Positions 12,457-19,989 of a DNA stretch of 64,000 nucleotides are shown piece after piece. Each line of letters begins with the position of its first letter. Positions within the stretch are counted from its first letter, which is position 1. Made by a program: the position numbers and the translations under genes. The stretch comes from Bradyrhizobium sp. 195 (GTDB lineage Bacteria > Pseudomonadota > Alphaproteobacteria > Rhizobiales > Xanthobacteraceae): positions 2,542,001 to 2,606,000 of the forward strand of contig NZ_CP082161.1 of the NCBI RefSeq assembly GCF_023101665.1, written 5' to 3'. Under the pieces are notes generated by a model that saw only the letters and a list, made by a program, of their open reading frames with translations, had not been told where the DNA came from and did not search any database.

Positions 12457-12481
12457 GGAACGATCGCTCGCCTGTCCGGTT
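12457..12481 (+). promoter_or_regulatory. EcfG-type promoter of the PRC-barrel gene
   Basis: GGAAC (12457-12461), a 16-base spacer, GGTT (12478-12481). The ATG at 12513 is 32 bases downstream. The two -35 elements of the divergent pair are only 36 bases apart. Confidence 0.65.
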
Positions 12482-12512
12482 GATTCATGCACTGTCTGAG
12501 TGGAGCACTGAG

Positions 12513-12887
12513 ATGTTGAATCAAGCAGAGCTGGACCGCGCCGAGATTGGCCGTTTGATTGGCAGCGACAAGGTCGAAGGAACATCCGTCTATGGTGCCG
12601 ACCGCAACCGGATCGGATCGATCGAGCGTGTGATGATCGACAAGATCAGCGGCAAGGTGTCCTACGCCGTGCTTGGGTTCGGCGGCTTCCTTGGGCTCGG
12701 GAACGATCACTACCCGTTACCGTGGCAATCGCTGAAATACGATACGGAGCTGGGCGGTTATGTCACCGCGATCACAGCCAAGGATCTGCAAAGCGCGCCG
12801 AAATACGGCGAGCGAAGCGATTGGAACTGGGGTGATGAAGCCGCCGTCCGTGGCATCAACTCCTATTACGGTGTTCCCTTCGCATAG
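12513..12887 (+). CDS. PRC-barrel domain protein
   Basis: 124 residues. The core (KVEGTSVYGADRNRIGSIER, then YAVLGFGGFLGLGNDHYPLP) is a PRC-barrel, a small beta-barrel used for RNA or protein contacts and found in stress-linked proteins of Rhizobiales. The ATG at 12513, preceded by GGAG at 7 bases, was chosen over a TTG at 12480 that would overlap the predicted promoter. No signal peptide, so probably cytoplasmic. It likely forms an operon with the hydrophilic gene 23 bases downstream. Confidence 0.85.
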   Translation: MLNQAELDRAEIGRLIGSDKVEGTSVYGADRNRIGSIERVMIDKISGKVSYAVLGFGGFLGLGNDHYPLPWQSLKYDTELGGYVTAITAKDLQSAPKYGERSDWNWGDEAAVRGINSYYGVPFA

Positions 12888-12910
12888 ACGTTGCATGGAA
12901 AGGGAGTTCG

Positions 12911-13069
12911 ATGAGCAAGGAACGGCCGACCGACGATCCCCGGGATCAGAATGACTGGGGATCGCACAGACAGACGGACAAGCCCTGGAAGGGCAATCCG
13001 GAGAAGGAACAAGGATCGGACAAGGTGAAGCCCGATCTGGAGAAATGGCACGAGACGAAGACGCACTGA
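12911..13069 (+). CDS. Very small hydrophilic protein, 52 residues
   Basis: Starts MSKERPTDDPRDQNDWGSHR and ends LEKWHETKTH; no hydrophobic stretch. AGGGAG at 12901-12906 lies just before the ATG at 12911, and the PRC-barrel gene ends 23 bases upstream, so the pair is likely one EcfG-driven operon. The composition (Asp, Lys, Glu, Gly, Trp) matches the other hydrophilic products in this cluster. No family recognised. Confidence 0.55.
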   Translation: MSKERPTDDPRDQNDWGSHRQTDKPWKGNPEKEQGSDKVKPDLEKWHETKTH

Positions 13070-13432
13070 CACGAGTGCTTCCGTGGGAGAACGAGATGAA
13101 GCGCGGCGTTGATGACGCGCGCTGCTTTCTTGACGATCGCGTTCACGAATGGCCGTGGGGCTCTTGGAAGGCCAGATGGACGCTTGGAGCTGCGGCATGG
13201 TCGCAATGACATCCCCTCCTGCAAGGAACTCATCGATCGGATCATGGATGACGCGGAATAGATCATCCGCAGCCGTCTGATCGGGTTCCTGGATGGGACG
13301 GGGGCGACGCGAAAAGTCGCGTGACACCGCCAAACTTCTTAACCACGGCGGCACTTGACCGCTGGAATTGCGCGCGACGCCTCCTAAATAGGGATAAATT
13401 ACCCCTTTCAAAATCAATTTCAGGAGGCGTCC
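13070..13432. other. Intergenic stretch without a convincing gene
   Basis: About 360 bases between the small hydrophilic gene and the next secreted protein. A frame of 54 codons from 13045 to 13209 has a possible purine-rich site before an internal ATG at 13096, but its product resembles nothing known. No EcfG-type site was found here. Just before 13433 a good AGGAGG serves the next gene. Confidence 0.5.
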
Positions 13433-13852
13433 GTGGTCCTGAAGAGCGTTCATTTTGCAGTTGCCCTTGCCCTCGTGCTCGCTGGCGGCGGCATCGCACG
13501 CGCTGACGACTACAAGCCCGACGAATATCTCGGCCTCGATCTCTCCAAGGCCGTGCTGTCGCCGAAGCGGCTGGGCCCGGAAACGCAGTTCGCGCCGGTG
13601 GCTTTGGAGGCGCGCGGCGGCAACGAGGCGCAGGCCCGCGCCGAGCCGATCGACGTGCCGAAGAAAGTTGCCGCTGAACGCGTGCGTGTGGCCGCGCCCA
13701 AGGTCGCGCACGCCAAGCCCGCCCAGCCGCGCGGGGCGGCCCGCGCGAAGCTTGCGCATCGTCACGGCAACCCGCTGGATGCGCAGGCGATGGATACCCG
13801 CATCCAGACCTGGCCGTGCCGCTCCGGCGGCATCTGCAACTGGAAGCGTTAG
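13433..13852 (+). CDS. Secreted protein of unknown function
   Basis: 139 residues from a GTG start at 13433 with AGGAGG at 13422-13427, 5 bases away. A signal peptide (VLKSVHFAVALALVLAGGG, cleavage near ARADD) precedes a mature part rich in Ala, Lys and Arg and a C-terminus with a paired Cys motif (TWPCRSGGICNWKR). This looks like a genus-specific periplasmic protein; no domain recognised. The final two cysteines could form a disulfide. Confidence 0.75.
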   Translation: MVLKSVHFAVALALVLAGGGIARADDYKPDEYLGLDLSKAVLSPKRLGPETQFAPVALEARGGNEAQARAEPIDVPKKVAAERVRVAAPKVAHAKPAQPRGAARAKLAHRHGNPLDAQAMDTRIQTWPCRSGGICNWKR

Positions 13853-13970
13853 ACGAGGCTGGAGCCGTCATCCGCGCGTCGCAAAACCGTAGGCGCGGAG
13901 TCAAGAAACCGTAAGCCGGGAGTCAAGGAGCGCAGGCACCTTCCGTCGCGATTCGACGAAGGTTTCCTGA

Positions 13971-15545
13971 ATGGCAACGCTCCGCGCGTCGCGCGCATGG
14001 ACCCGGCGGCAATTCCTGGTCCGTTCGACTTCAAGCCTGGCGGTTGCCTCGCTCGGCACGCTCGCGAGACCGTACCTCAGCCGGGCCGCCGACCGTCCAC
14101 AGATCGCCGGCGGGATTCAGTCCGGCGATGTGTCGGATGGCTCTGCCGTGATCTGGGCGCGCGCGGACCGGGCCGCACGGATGCACGTGGAGTACTCGAC
14201 TGTCGAGAGCTTCAGGAGCGTCATAGCGTCGGCCTCGTGCGATGCGTTGCCGGACGCGGACTGCACCGCAAAGCTGCAGCTCGACGACCTGCCGCCCGGG
14301 CAGGACGTCTTCTATCGCGTCCGCTTCGATGACATCGCCACCGGCCTTCGCGGAGAGAGCCGTCTCGGGCATTTCCGCACCCCGCCGGCAGCCAGCCAGT
14401 CGATCTCATTCGTGTGGTCCGGCGATGTCGCGGGGCAGGGCTGGGGCATCGACATTTCGCGCGGCGGCTATCGCAGCTATCGCACCATGCTCGACAACCA
14501 CCCGGATTTCTTCATCCATTCCGGCGATCACATTTACGCCGACTGCACGATTCCTTCCGAACAGAAGCTGCCCAACGGCGAGACCTGGCGCAACCTCGTG
14601 ACCGAGGAGAAGTCCGAAGTCGCGCACACGCTGGCGCAGTTCCGCGGCAACTACAAATACAACCATCTCGACGAACACTTTCGCGCCTTCCATGCGGAGG
14701 TGCCGATGTTCGCGCAGTGGGACGACCACGAGGTCACCAACGACTGGTCGCCGACCGGAAGCTACGATAATGCCGGTTACGAAGACGACGGCACCCCGCG
14801 CCTGGTCGCGCGCGCCCGCCGCGCCTTCTTTGACTTCATGCCGATCCGCGATATCGGCGCGCAGCAGGGCCGGGTCTACCGCCGCATCGGCTACGGTCCG
14901 CTGCTCGACGTCTTCATGATCGACATGCGCAGCTATCGCGATGACAGCTGGAACAAGGGCGGCGATCACCGCGGCTGGATCCTCGGTGCCGAGCAGCTCG
15001 CCTGGCTGAAGCGGGAGGTCGCGGCCTCGCGGGCAACGTGGAAGATCATCGCCGCTGATTTGCCGATCGGCCTCATCAGTCTCGATGCTGTTGCGCTCGG
15101 CAATGGGGCGCCCGACCGGCGCGAGCACGAGATCGCCGGTCTTCTCAGCTCCATCAAGCGCGCCGGAATCCGCAACATCGTCTGGCTCACCGCGGACATG
15201 CACTACACCGCCGCGCACTATTACGATCCCGGCAAGGCGCAATTTAGGGATTTCGAGCCGTTCTGGGAGTTCGTCTCCGGCCCGCTCCACGCCGGCAGCT
15301 GGGGCCCGGGCGAGCTCGATGACACCTTTGGTCCGGTCGCGATGTATCAGAACGGCTGTAGTGCTGCGCAGGGCGAGAATTTGGCGCCCTGTTTCGGATT
15401 GCAGTTCTTTGGCCGCGTCGACATCGATGGCCGCAGCGGCGTCATGACCGTCACCTTGAAGGACGTGGACAATCGCAGCCTCTGGTCGGTCGACATCGCG
15501 CCGCAGCCACAGTTGCGTCCCGCTGTGGTCGCGCAGCATTCGTGA
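13971..15545 (+). CDS. phoD: PhoD-like alkaline phosphatase (Tat-exported)
   Basis: 524 residues. The Tat signal has the twin-arginine motif RRQFLV at residues 12-17. It is followed by an N-terminal PhoD domain (about 40-140) and a metallophosphatase core with VWSGDVAGQGW, FFIHSGDHIYAD and MFAQWDDHEVTNDW, then a distal WLTADMHYTAAHYY motif. PhoD enzymes are Ca2+/Fe3+-dependent periplasmic phosphomonoesterases/diesterases that free phosphate from organic esters. No Pho box was recognised upstream in the 118-base gap. The gene stands alone, with a repeat element downstream. Confidence is high for the family; the gene symbol is by family. Confidence 0.9.
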   Translation: MATLRASRAWTRRQFLVRSTSSLAVASLGTLARPYLSRAADRPQIAGGIQSGDVSDGSAVIWARADRAARMHVEYSTVESFRSVIASASCDALPDADCTAKLQLDDLPPGQDVFYRVRFDDIATGLRGESRLGHFRTPPAASQSISFVWSGDVAGQGWGIDISRGGYRSYRTMLDNHPDFFIHSGDHIYADCTIPSEQKLPNGETWRNLVTEEKSEVAHTLAQFRGNYKYNHLDEHFRAFHAEVPMFAQWDDHEVTNDWSPTGSYDNAGYEDDGTPRLVARARRAFFDFMPIRDIGAQQGRVYRRIGYGPLLDVFMIDMRSYRDDSWNKGGDHRGWILGAEQLAWLKREVAASRATWKIIAADLPIGLISLDAVALGNGAPDRREHEIAGLLSSIKRAGIRNIVWLTADMHYTAAHYYDPGKAQFRDFEPFWEFVSGPLHAGSWGPGELDDTFGPVAMYQNGCSAAQGENLAPCFGLQFFGRVDIDGRSGVMTVTLKDVDNRSLWSVDIAPQPQLRPAVVAQHS

Positions 15546-15565
15546 GGGGCGGGCGGCTCGTTTAA

Positions 15566-15683
15566 CCTCTCCCGCTTGCGGGAGAGGTCGGCGCGAAGCG
15601 CCGGGTGAGGGCTTTCTCCTCTTGGGGATTGTCCCGTTGCGGATGCACCCTCTCCCCAGCCCTCTCCCGCAAGCGGGAGAGGG
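15566..15683. repeat. Palindromic intergenic repeat (CTCTCCCGC family)
   Basis: Two inverted repeats, CCTCTCCCGC-tt-GCGGGAGAGG at 15566-15587 and CCCTCTCCCGC-aa-GCGGGAGAGGG at 15660-15683, flank a GC-rich segment. A related copy is at 56918-57085. The family is common in Rhizobiales intergenic DNA. It fills most of the 311-base gap between phoD and the aldo/keto reductase and may also end phoD transcription. Confidence 0.75.
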
Positions 15684-15856
15684 AGCCCACTTCGTCCGCG
15701 GCGACGACCTGATCCGACCTAACCCGATCTTGATTGGCCGCCTCCGGTCGCCATCGCTATACTCACCGCCCCGCCACCTCTTTTCCATCACCGAAGAGTC
15801 TGTCCCCGCGGCCTCGCGGCGCGTCCGGCGGGATGCAATACGTCAGGAGTTAGCTC

Positions 15857-16675
15857 ATGGACAATCTGAAGACCCAGGGCATCAGCATGCCCAAGCTCGG
15901 CCTCGGTACCTTTCGCATGCAGGGCGATGCCTGCCGCGCAGCGGTCGAGAGCGCGCTGGCGATCGGCTATCGCCACATCGACACCGCCGAGATGTATGCC
16001 AATGAGGAGCCGATCGGATCAGCCATCGCCGCGTCCCGTCTGCCGCGCGGCGAGTTGCACGTCACCACAAAGGTCTGGCACGAGAACCTCACCCCCGATG
16101 CGATGCGGCGTGCCTTCGATGCCAGCCTGAACAAGCTTCGGCTCGACCATGTCGATCTCTACCTCGTGCACTGGCCGTCGAAGGCAGCGGACTGGGGTGC
16201 GGTGTTCGAGACCTTGATGAAGCTCAGGGAGGAGGGGCGCACGCGGGCCATCGGCGTCGCCAATTTCACCACGGCGCTGCTCAAGATGGCGGTGGAGGAC
16301 ATCAGGGCGCCGATCGCCTGCAACCAGATCGAATATCACGCGATGCTCGATCAATCGAAGGTGCTGGCCTATCTCGCGGCAAAGTCGATCCCGCTCGTCG
16401 CCTATTGCCCGCTCGCGCAAGGGCGCGCCGCCTCGGATCCGGTGCTGGCCGAGATCGGTGCCAGGCACAACGTGACCGCCGCGCAAGTGGCGCTGAAATG
16501 GCTGCTCGACCATGACGGCGTCGCCGCCATCCCGAAGGCCTCGCGCCGCGAGAGCCAGCAGGCCAATCTCGATGCGCTGAAGATCACGCTCGACGATGCC
16601 GACCGCAACAAGATCGCCGCGCTGCCCAAGGACAAGCGCTGCGTCAATCCCGGCTTCGCGCCGGCATGGGACTAG
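15857..16675 (+). CDS. Aldo/keto reductase
   Basis: 272 residues, the usual length of the NADPH-dependent 2,5-diketo-gluconate-reductase-like branch. The catalytic tetrad is complete: Asp42 and Tyr47 in HIDTAEMY, Lys72 in VTTKVW, His105 in YLVHWP. The NADPH phosphate-binding region near IPKASRRESQ is present. The enzyme reduces aldehydes or ketones in the cytoplasm; the natural substrate cannot be told. AGGAG lies 8 bases before the ATG. It is a single gene bounded by repeat elements on both sides. Confidence 0.9.
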   Translation: MDNLKTQGISMPKLGLGTFRMQGDACRAAVESALAIGYRHIDTAEMYANEEPIGSAIAASRLPRGELHVTTKVWHENLTPDAMRRAFDASLNKLRLDHVDLYLVHWPSKAADWGAVFETLMKLREEGRTRAIGVANFTTALLKMAVEDIRAPIACNQIEYHAMLDQSKVLAYLAAKSIPLVAYCPLAQGRAASDPVLAEIGARHNVTAAQVALKWLLDHDGVAAIPKASRRESQQANLDALKITLDDADRNKIAALPKDKRCVNPGFAPAWD

Positions 16676-16705
16676 CTTCGTCCATATCCTGCTAACGAAA
16701 CAATT

Positions 16706-16798
16706 GTAGGGTGGGCAAAGGCGCACTTTGCGCCGTGCCCACCACCTCTCCTAAATCACTGTCGAAGCGGTGGGCACGCTTCGCTTTGCCCACCCTAC
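16706..16798. repeat. Inverted repeat element (GTAGGGTGGGCAAAG family)
   Basis: Begins GTAGGGTGGGCAAAG and ends CTTTGCCCACCCTAC, an inverted repeat of about 14 bases enclosing a second pair (GTGCCCACC / GGTGGGCAC). A second copy is at 32972-33061. The family is widespread in Bradyrhizobium intergenic DNA by memory. Confidence 0.75.
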
Positions 16799-16813
16799 AA
16801 GGCTGCGCAAAGG

Positions 16814-16837
16814 AAATGGCCCCGTGAGGGGCCATTT
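16814..16837. terminator. Hairpin terminator between convergent genes
   Basis: Perfect 10-base stem AAATGGCCCC / GGGGCCATTT with loop GTGA, followed by T-rich sequence on both sides. It lies between the convergent aldo/keto reductase and the His-rich secreted protein gene and could serve both. Confidence 0.7.
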
Positions 16838-16854
16838 CCATTTTGCGTTGCGCA

Positions 16855-17091
16855 TTAGTCCCAGTGATGGCGATGGCTGCGCTTGATCACCACGACCCTG
16901 TCGTTGTGGTGACGCCAGCCACGATGCCAGCCATGATCACGATGCTCGCGGAATTCGGCGCGGGCGCCATACGGGGCGTGATGATGGTGATAGCCGCCGC
17001 GCTTGATCACCACAGTCTCCGCACTTGCCAGCGTCGGCGCCGCGATCACGAGCGCACCCAGAGCCGCAACCACATAACCAAGCTTCTTCAT
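16855..17091 (-). CDS. Small secreted His-rich protein
   Basis: 78 residues: signal peptide MKKLGYVVAALGALVIAAPT with cleavage near ASAE, then a short mature chain with HHHH, HRDHGWHRGWRHH and a C-terminal HRHHWD. The many histidines could bind metal ions such as Cu, Ni or Zn, but this is inference. The start at 17091 has AGGAGGAC upstream; a longer in-frame start at 17118 was rejected because it precedes the signal peptide and the ribosome binding site. A good EcfG-type promoter lies 31 bases upstream of the ATG. Confidence 0.8.
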   Translation of the reverse strand: MKKLGYVVAALGALVIAAPTLASAETVVIKRGGYHHHHAPYGARAEFREHRDHGWHRGWRHHNDRVVVIKRSHRHHWD

Positions 17092-17121
17092 GATGTCCTC
17101 CTCCAATCGAATGCACAATTA

Positions 17122-17146
17122 AACCGCGCATGCATGCGAACGTTCC
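17122..17146 (-). promoter_or_regulatory. EcfG-type promoter of the His-rich protein gene
   Basis: On the minus strand: GGAAC (17146-17142), a 16-base spacer, GGTT (17125-17122). Position and spacing match the other sites in this part of the window. Confidence 0.6.
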
Positions 17147-17186
17147 GGCGGAACGAGAAGAGAATTCTGAACAGCTGTTCAGGTGG

Positions 17187-17639
17187 TTAATCGCAGCGTT
17201 GCTGCACGGGTGTCGGCGCGCCTGTCGCAACGTATTTGCCGTCCCTGATCGTGTACTCGCCGCGCTCGCTGCGATTGTAGATCGCACGCAGGCTGCCGTC
17301 CTTTGCCAGCAGCAAGCCGAACTCACGGGCCTGGTGCAGCGAGGGGAAGTACACCATCACATTGAGCAGGCCCTCGGCGTTGACTGTGGCCGACACCACC
17401 TCGTTCTCGTCCTTGGCCTCGCCGAAATTGCGCCGGTACGTCACCCGGCCGTCCTTCCGGATCTCGTAGGCCAGCAGCGCACCCTTGTCACGGTCGGGCC
17501 GGGCCGCGCAGTCGACCGCCCATGAGCCGAGCAGGCCCCATTGCTCCACCGTCGCCGCCAGCGTCTCGGCACCCGCCGTGGGGGTGATCGCCGCCCACAG
17601 CAGAGCAGCCGCGATCCAGCGGCTCAAACAACGCGTCAT
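17187..17639 (-). CDS. Exported protein of unknown function
   Basis: 150 residues with a signal peptide (MTRCLSRWIAAALLWAAITP, cleavage near TAGAE). The mature part contains LLGSWAVDCAARPDRDKGAL, a pattern seen in small periplasmic proteins annotated only as hypothetical; two cysteines (in VDCAA and the terminal QQRCD) may pair. AGGAC precedes the ATG at 17639. It sits upstream of the His-rich gene on the same strand, but the latter has its own predicted promoter. No function recognised. Confidence 0.7.
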   Translation of the reverse strand: MTRCLSRWIAAALLWAAITPTAGAETLAATVEQWGLLGSWAVDCAARPDRDKGALLAYEIRKDGRVTYRRNFGEAKDENEVVSATVNAEGLLNVMVYFPSLHQAREFGLLLAKDGSLRAIYNRSERGEYTIRDGKYVATGAPTPVQQRCD

Positions 17640-17797
17640 GTCCTGGAGAACCCCGCCTCGAAGAATTCCGCAATTTAGCATCCCGCCCGCTTTCGTCCAT
17701 GGCAGCCGCCGATCGCTCGCGAATTTGATCCGCGTCAATGAGGCCAGTCTTTTCGGGGGTAGGATGGCGCTTCCCGAAGGCGAACCTGGATAGAGCA

Positions 17798-18070
17798 ATG
17801 CTGAATCAAGTCATGGATTTTGCGGGCGAAGTGCTGCCGGGGAGCTGTGCCGTGCCGCCATACTCCGAGACCGCGTTTCTGACCGAGCTCGGCGATCGCC
17901 TGCGGTCCTCGCGCATGCGCTGCGACCTGTCGCGCCGCGAGCTCGCCCGCCGTTCCGGGATTTCCGAGCGCTACATCGCCCAGATCGAGGCCGGCAAGGG
18001 CAATGTCTCGATCGTTCTATTGCTACGGCTGGCCTCCGCGATCCACGGCAGCCAGCCACGGGCGGCCTGA
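17798..18070 (+). CDS. XRE-type HTH protein resembling the N-terminal half of BoxR
   Basis: 90 residues holding a single Cro/CI-type helix-turn-helix: FLTELGDRLRSSRMRC, then LARRSGISERYIAQIEAGKG and NVSIVLLLRLASAI. The segment around ISERYIAQIEAGKGN is close to BoxR, a benzoyl-CoA-responsive regulator that carries a shikimate-kinase-like domain after the HTH. Here the chain stops right after the HTH with GSQPRAA, so no effector domain is present. It may be a natural HTH-only protein or a remnant. Start 17798 was chosen as the first ATG before a recognisable N-terminus. It is convergent with the aminotransferase, 3 bases between stops. Confidence 0.7.
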   Translation: MLNQVMDFAGEVLPGSCAVPPYSETAFLTELGDRLRSSRMRCDLSRRELARRSGISERYIAQIEAGKGNVSIVLLLRLASAIHGSQPRAA

Positions 18071-18073
18071 GTA

Positions 18074-19306
18074 TCAGGCCCGCTTCTCCACATTGGCACT
18101 CCGGGCCGGCACCCCGAATTCCTTGCGGCAGACCTCGGCCAGCACGGCGACACCCTCGCGGATCTGCTGATGCGTGGGGCTCGCAAAGCACAGCCGCAGC
18201 CGCGAACGGGAATGTCCCTTGTTGGTCGACCATTCCGGCCCCGGATTGATCGAGACGCCGGCGGCGAGCGCGGCCTGATAGAGTTTCAGCGTATCGACCT
18301 GATCGGGCAGCTTCACCCAGAGGAAGATGCCGCCCTTGGGCTCCTCGAACTCCGCCGCGGTCCCGAACTGCTCGTTGAGGGCTTCCATCAGCGTGTCGAG
18401 CTTGGTGCGCAGCGCCTTGGTCAGGGCCGGCACGTGGCTTGCGAAATGCGGCTTGCAATAGGCGGCGAGCACCATCTGCTCCAGCGCACCGGAGCCCGCA
18501 TCCGTCTTCAGCGCGAGCATCCGCGACATCACATCCCAGGGCGCCACGATGAAGCCGACCCGCAGCGCCGGCGCGATCGATTTGGAGAACGAGCCGATAT
18601 GGATCACGCCGCCGGTCGGGCTCATCGCGTAGATCGCCGGCGGCCGCTGCCCTGACCAGACGAGGTCGGCATAGCAATCGTCCTCGAAGATAGGCACGCC
18701 ATACTCGGTCGCGAGCCGAACCAGTTCGGCGCGGCGGCTCTCCGGCATGATGCTGCCGGTCGGGTTTTGCACCGTCGGAATGGTGTAGATGTATTTTGGA
18801 CGGATGCCACGGCTCTTCAGGTCGGCCAGCGTTGCCGCCAGCACGTCCATGCGCATGCCGTCCGCATCGAGCGGGATGCCGACCACGTTGACGCCGAGCC
18901 GGGCGAGGCGGGTCAGCGAGCCCTGATAGCTCTCCTGCTCAAAGATCACGGTGTCGCCGCGCGTCAGCAGCGTCGCGTTGACGAGGTCGAGTGCCTGCAG
19001 CGAGCCGGAGACGATCATGAGATCATCGACCGTGCAGTTGATGCCGGCATCGCGCTTCAGCTTCGTCACCAGGAAATCGCGCAGGGGCAAATGGCCCTGC
19101 GGACCGTGCGCCAGCCCGTAGGTCGCCAGCGACCGGCCTTCCTTTTGCAGGGCCGAATTGGTCGCCTCGATCAGGCCGTCGAGCGGCAGTTGCTCGGAAT
19201 CGTTGTTGCCGCCGACAAAGCTGTATTTGGCAAGGCCCGTCCAGCGCGCAGAAGGGGCCGGCAGCCCTGCGGGAAACAGGGGCGCGAAATCGAAGCTGGA
19301 CGTCAT
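18074..19306 (-). CDS. PLP-dependent aminotransferase, class I (LysN/2-aminoadipate type)
   Basis: 410 residues, fold type I. The PLP lysine is in IGSFSKSIAPALRVGF, the cofactor Asp/Tyr in FEDDCYADLVW, and NPTGS lies before it. It resembles MocR-type effector domains and 2-aminoadipate transaminases but has no N-terminal wHTH, so it is an enzyme rather than a MocR regulator. Substrate is unknown; amino-acid transamination with 2-oxoglutarate is likely. The ATG at 19306 (MTSSFDFAPLFP) has AGGA about 8 bases upstream; a longer start at 19351 was judged unlikely. Confidence 0.85.
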   Translation of the reverse strand: MTSSFDFAPLFPAGLPAPSARWTGLAKYSFVGGNNDSEQLPLDGLIEATNSALQKEGRSLATYGLAHGPQGHLPLRDFLVTKLKRDAGINCTVDDLMIVSGSLQALDLVNATLLTRGDTVIFEQESYQGSLTRLARLGVNVVGIPLDADGMRMDVLAATLADLKSRGIRPKYIYTIPTVQNPTGSIMPESRRAELVRLATEYGVPIFEDDCYADLVWSGQRPPAIYAMSPTGGVIHIGSFSKSIAPALRVGFIVAPWDVMSRMLALKTDAGSGALEQMVLAAYCKPHFASHVPALTKALRTKLDTLMEALNEQFGTAAEFEEPKGGIFLWVKLPDQVDTLKLYQAALAAGVSINPGPEWSTNKGHSRSRLRLCFASPTHQQIREGVAVLAEVCRKEFGVPARSANVEKRA

Positions 19307-19394
19307 GGGAGCGTTCCTCGTTTTGTTCTTGTTGAGCGGCCGGCCTTGCACCGGGCCGCCTTACTTTCTTGCCGCCCGTCCAGGTCGGACGGCC

Positions 19395-19922
19395 TTACTT
19401 CTTTGTGGCCGTCCGGGTCGGACGGCCCTGGCTGATGAAAGCGTAATGCGCATTGGCGACGCCGCCAACCATCAGGGCCTCGATCACGGGCTCGGCGATC
19501 TCGCCGGTGGCGGCCCAGTCGACCAGGAAATTGGCCCCGGTGCCGCCGCGCACGTCGTCGGTCGGAATGAAGATCGAAATCGTGGCCAGCGGCTTCAGGG
19601 CCACCTGACCCTTCAGGTAGGTCTCGACCTGCTTGCCTGCGGTGTCGAAATAGGCGATGCGTTTGATCACCAGCGGCTGAGTCTCGGAGGCGTTGTGAAC
19701 ACTCAAGGTCACCGAGAAGTCGACGCGCAGCTTGCCCTGGCTCATCGCGACGCTCGAATAGGCGGGCACGTAGAACCCGCCGGAGACGGCGAGTTCTTCC
19801 TTCGGCATTGGGGTGAGGGAATCGGCAAAGTTCTGTTCGATATTGACCTTGGATTGTGCGGCGGCGGGCACGGCTAAGGCGAGGGGGCATAGCAGCGTTG
19901 CTGCGAACAGCCCTTTTCGCAT
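19395..19922 (-). CDS. DUF3124 periplasmic protein
   Basis: 175 residues with signal peptide MRKGLFAATLLCPLALAVPA and a mature beta-rich domain (FYVPAYSSVAMSQGKLRVDF, then TLSVHNASETQPLVIKRI, ending NAHYAFISQGRP) fitting DUF3124. The family is exported and of unknown role. It is divergent from the cation/proton antiporter, 67 bases between starts, so the two may share a control region. Just after its stop, two short near-identical GTCCAGGTCGGACGGCC-like repeats flank the end of the gene. Confidence 0.75.
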   Translation of the reverse strand: MRKGLFAATLLCPLALAVPAAAQSKVNIEQNFADSLTPMPKEELAVSGGFYVPAYSSVAMSQGKLRVDFSVTLSVHNASETQPLVIKRIAYFDTAGKQVETYLKGQVALKPLATISIFIPTDDVRGGTGANFLVDWAATGEIAEPVIEALMVGGVANAHYAFISQGRPTRTATKK

Positions 19923-19989
19923 GTGACGAATTGCTCGCTTGCCGCGCTGCAACCCGTCTCTAGGGTGCGGCAAAACGGACCAATTTGGC

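Noticed and set aside
13045..13209. 54-codon frame after the hydrophilic gene
   Set aside because: No family and overlap with the preceding stop; an internal ATG has only a mediocre ribosome binding site. Left as unannotated.
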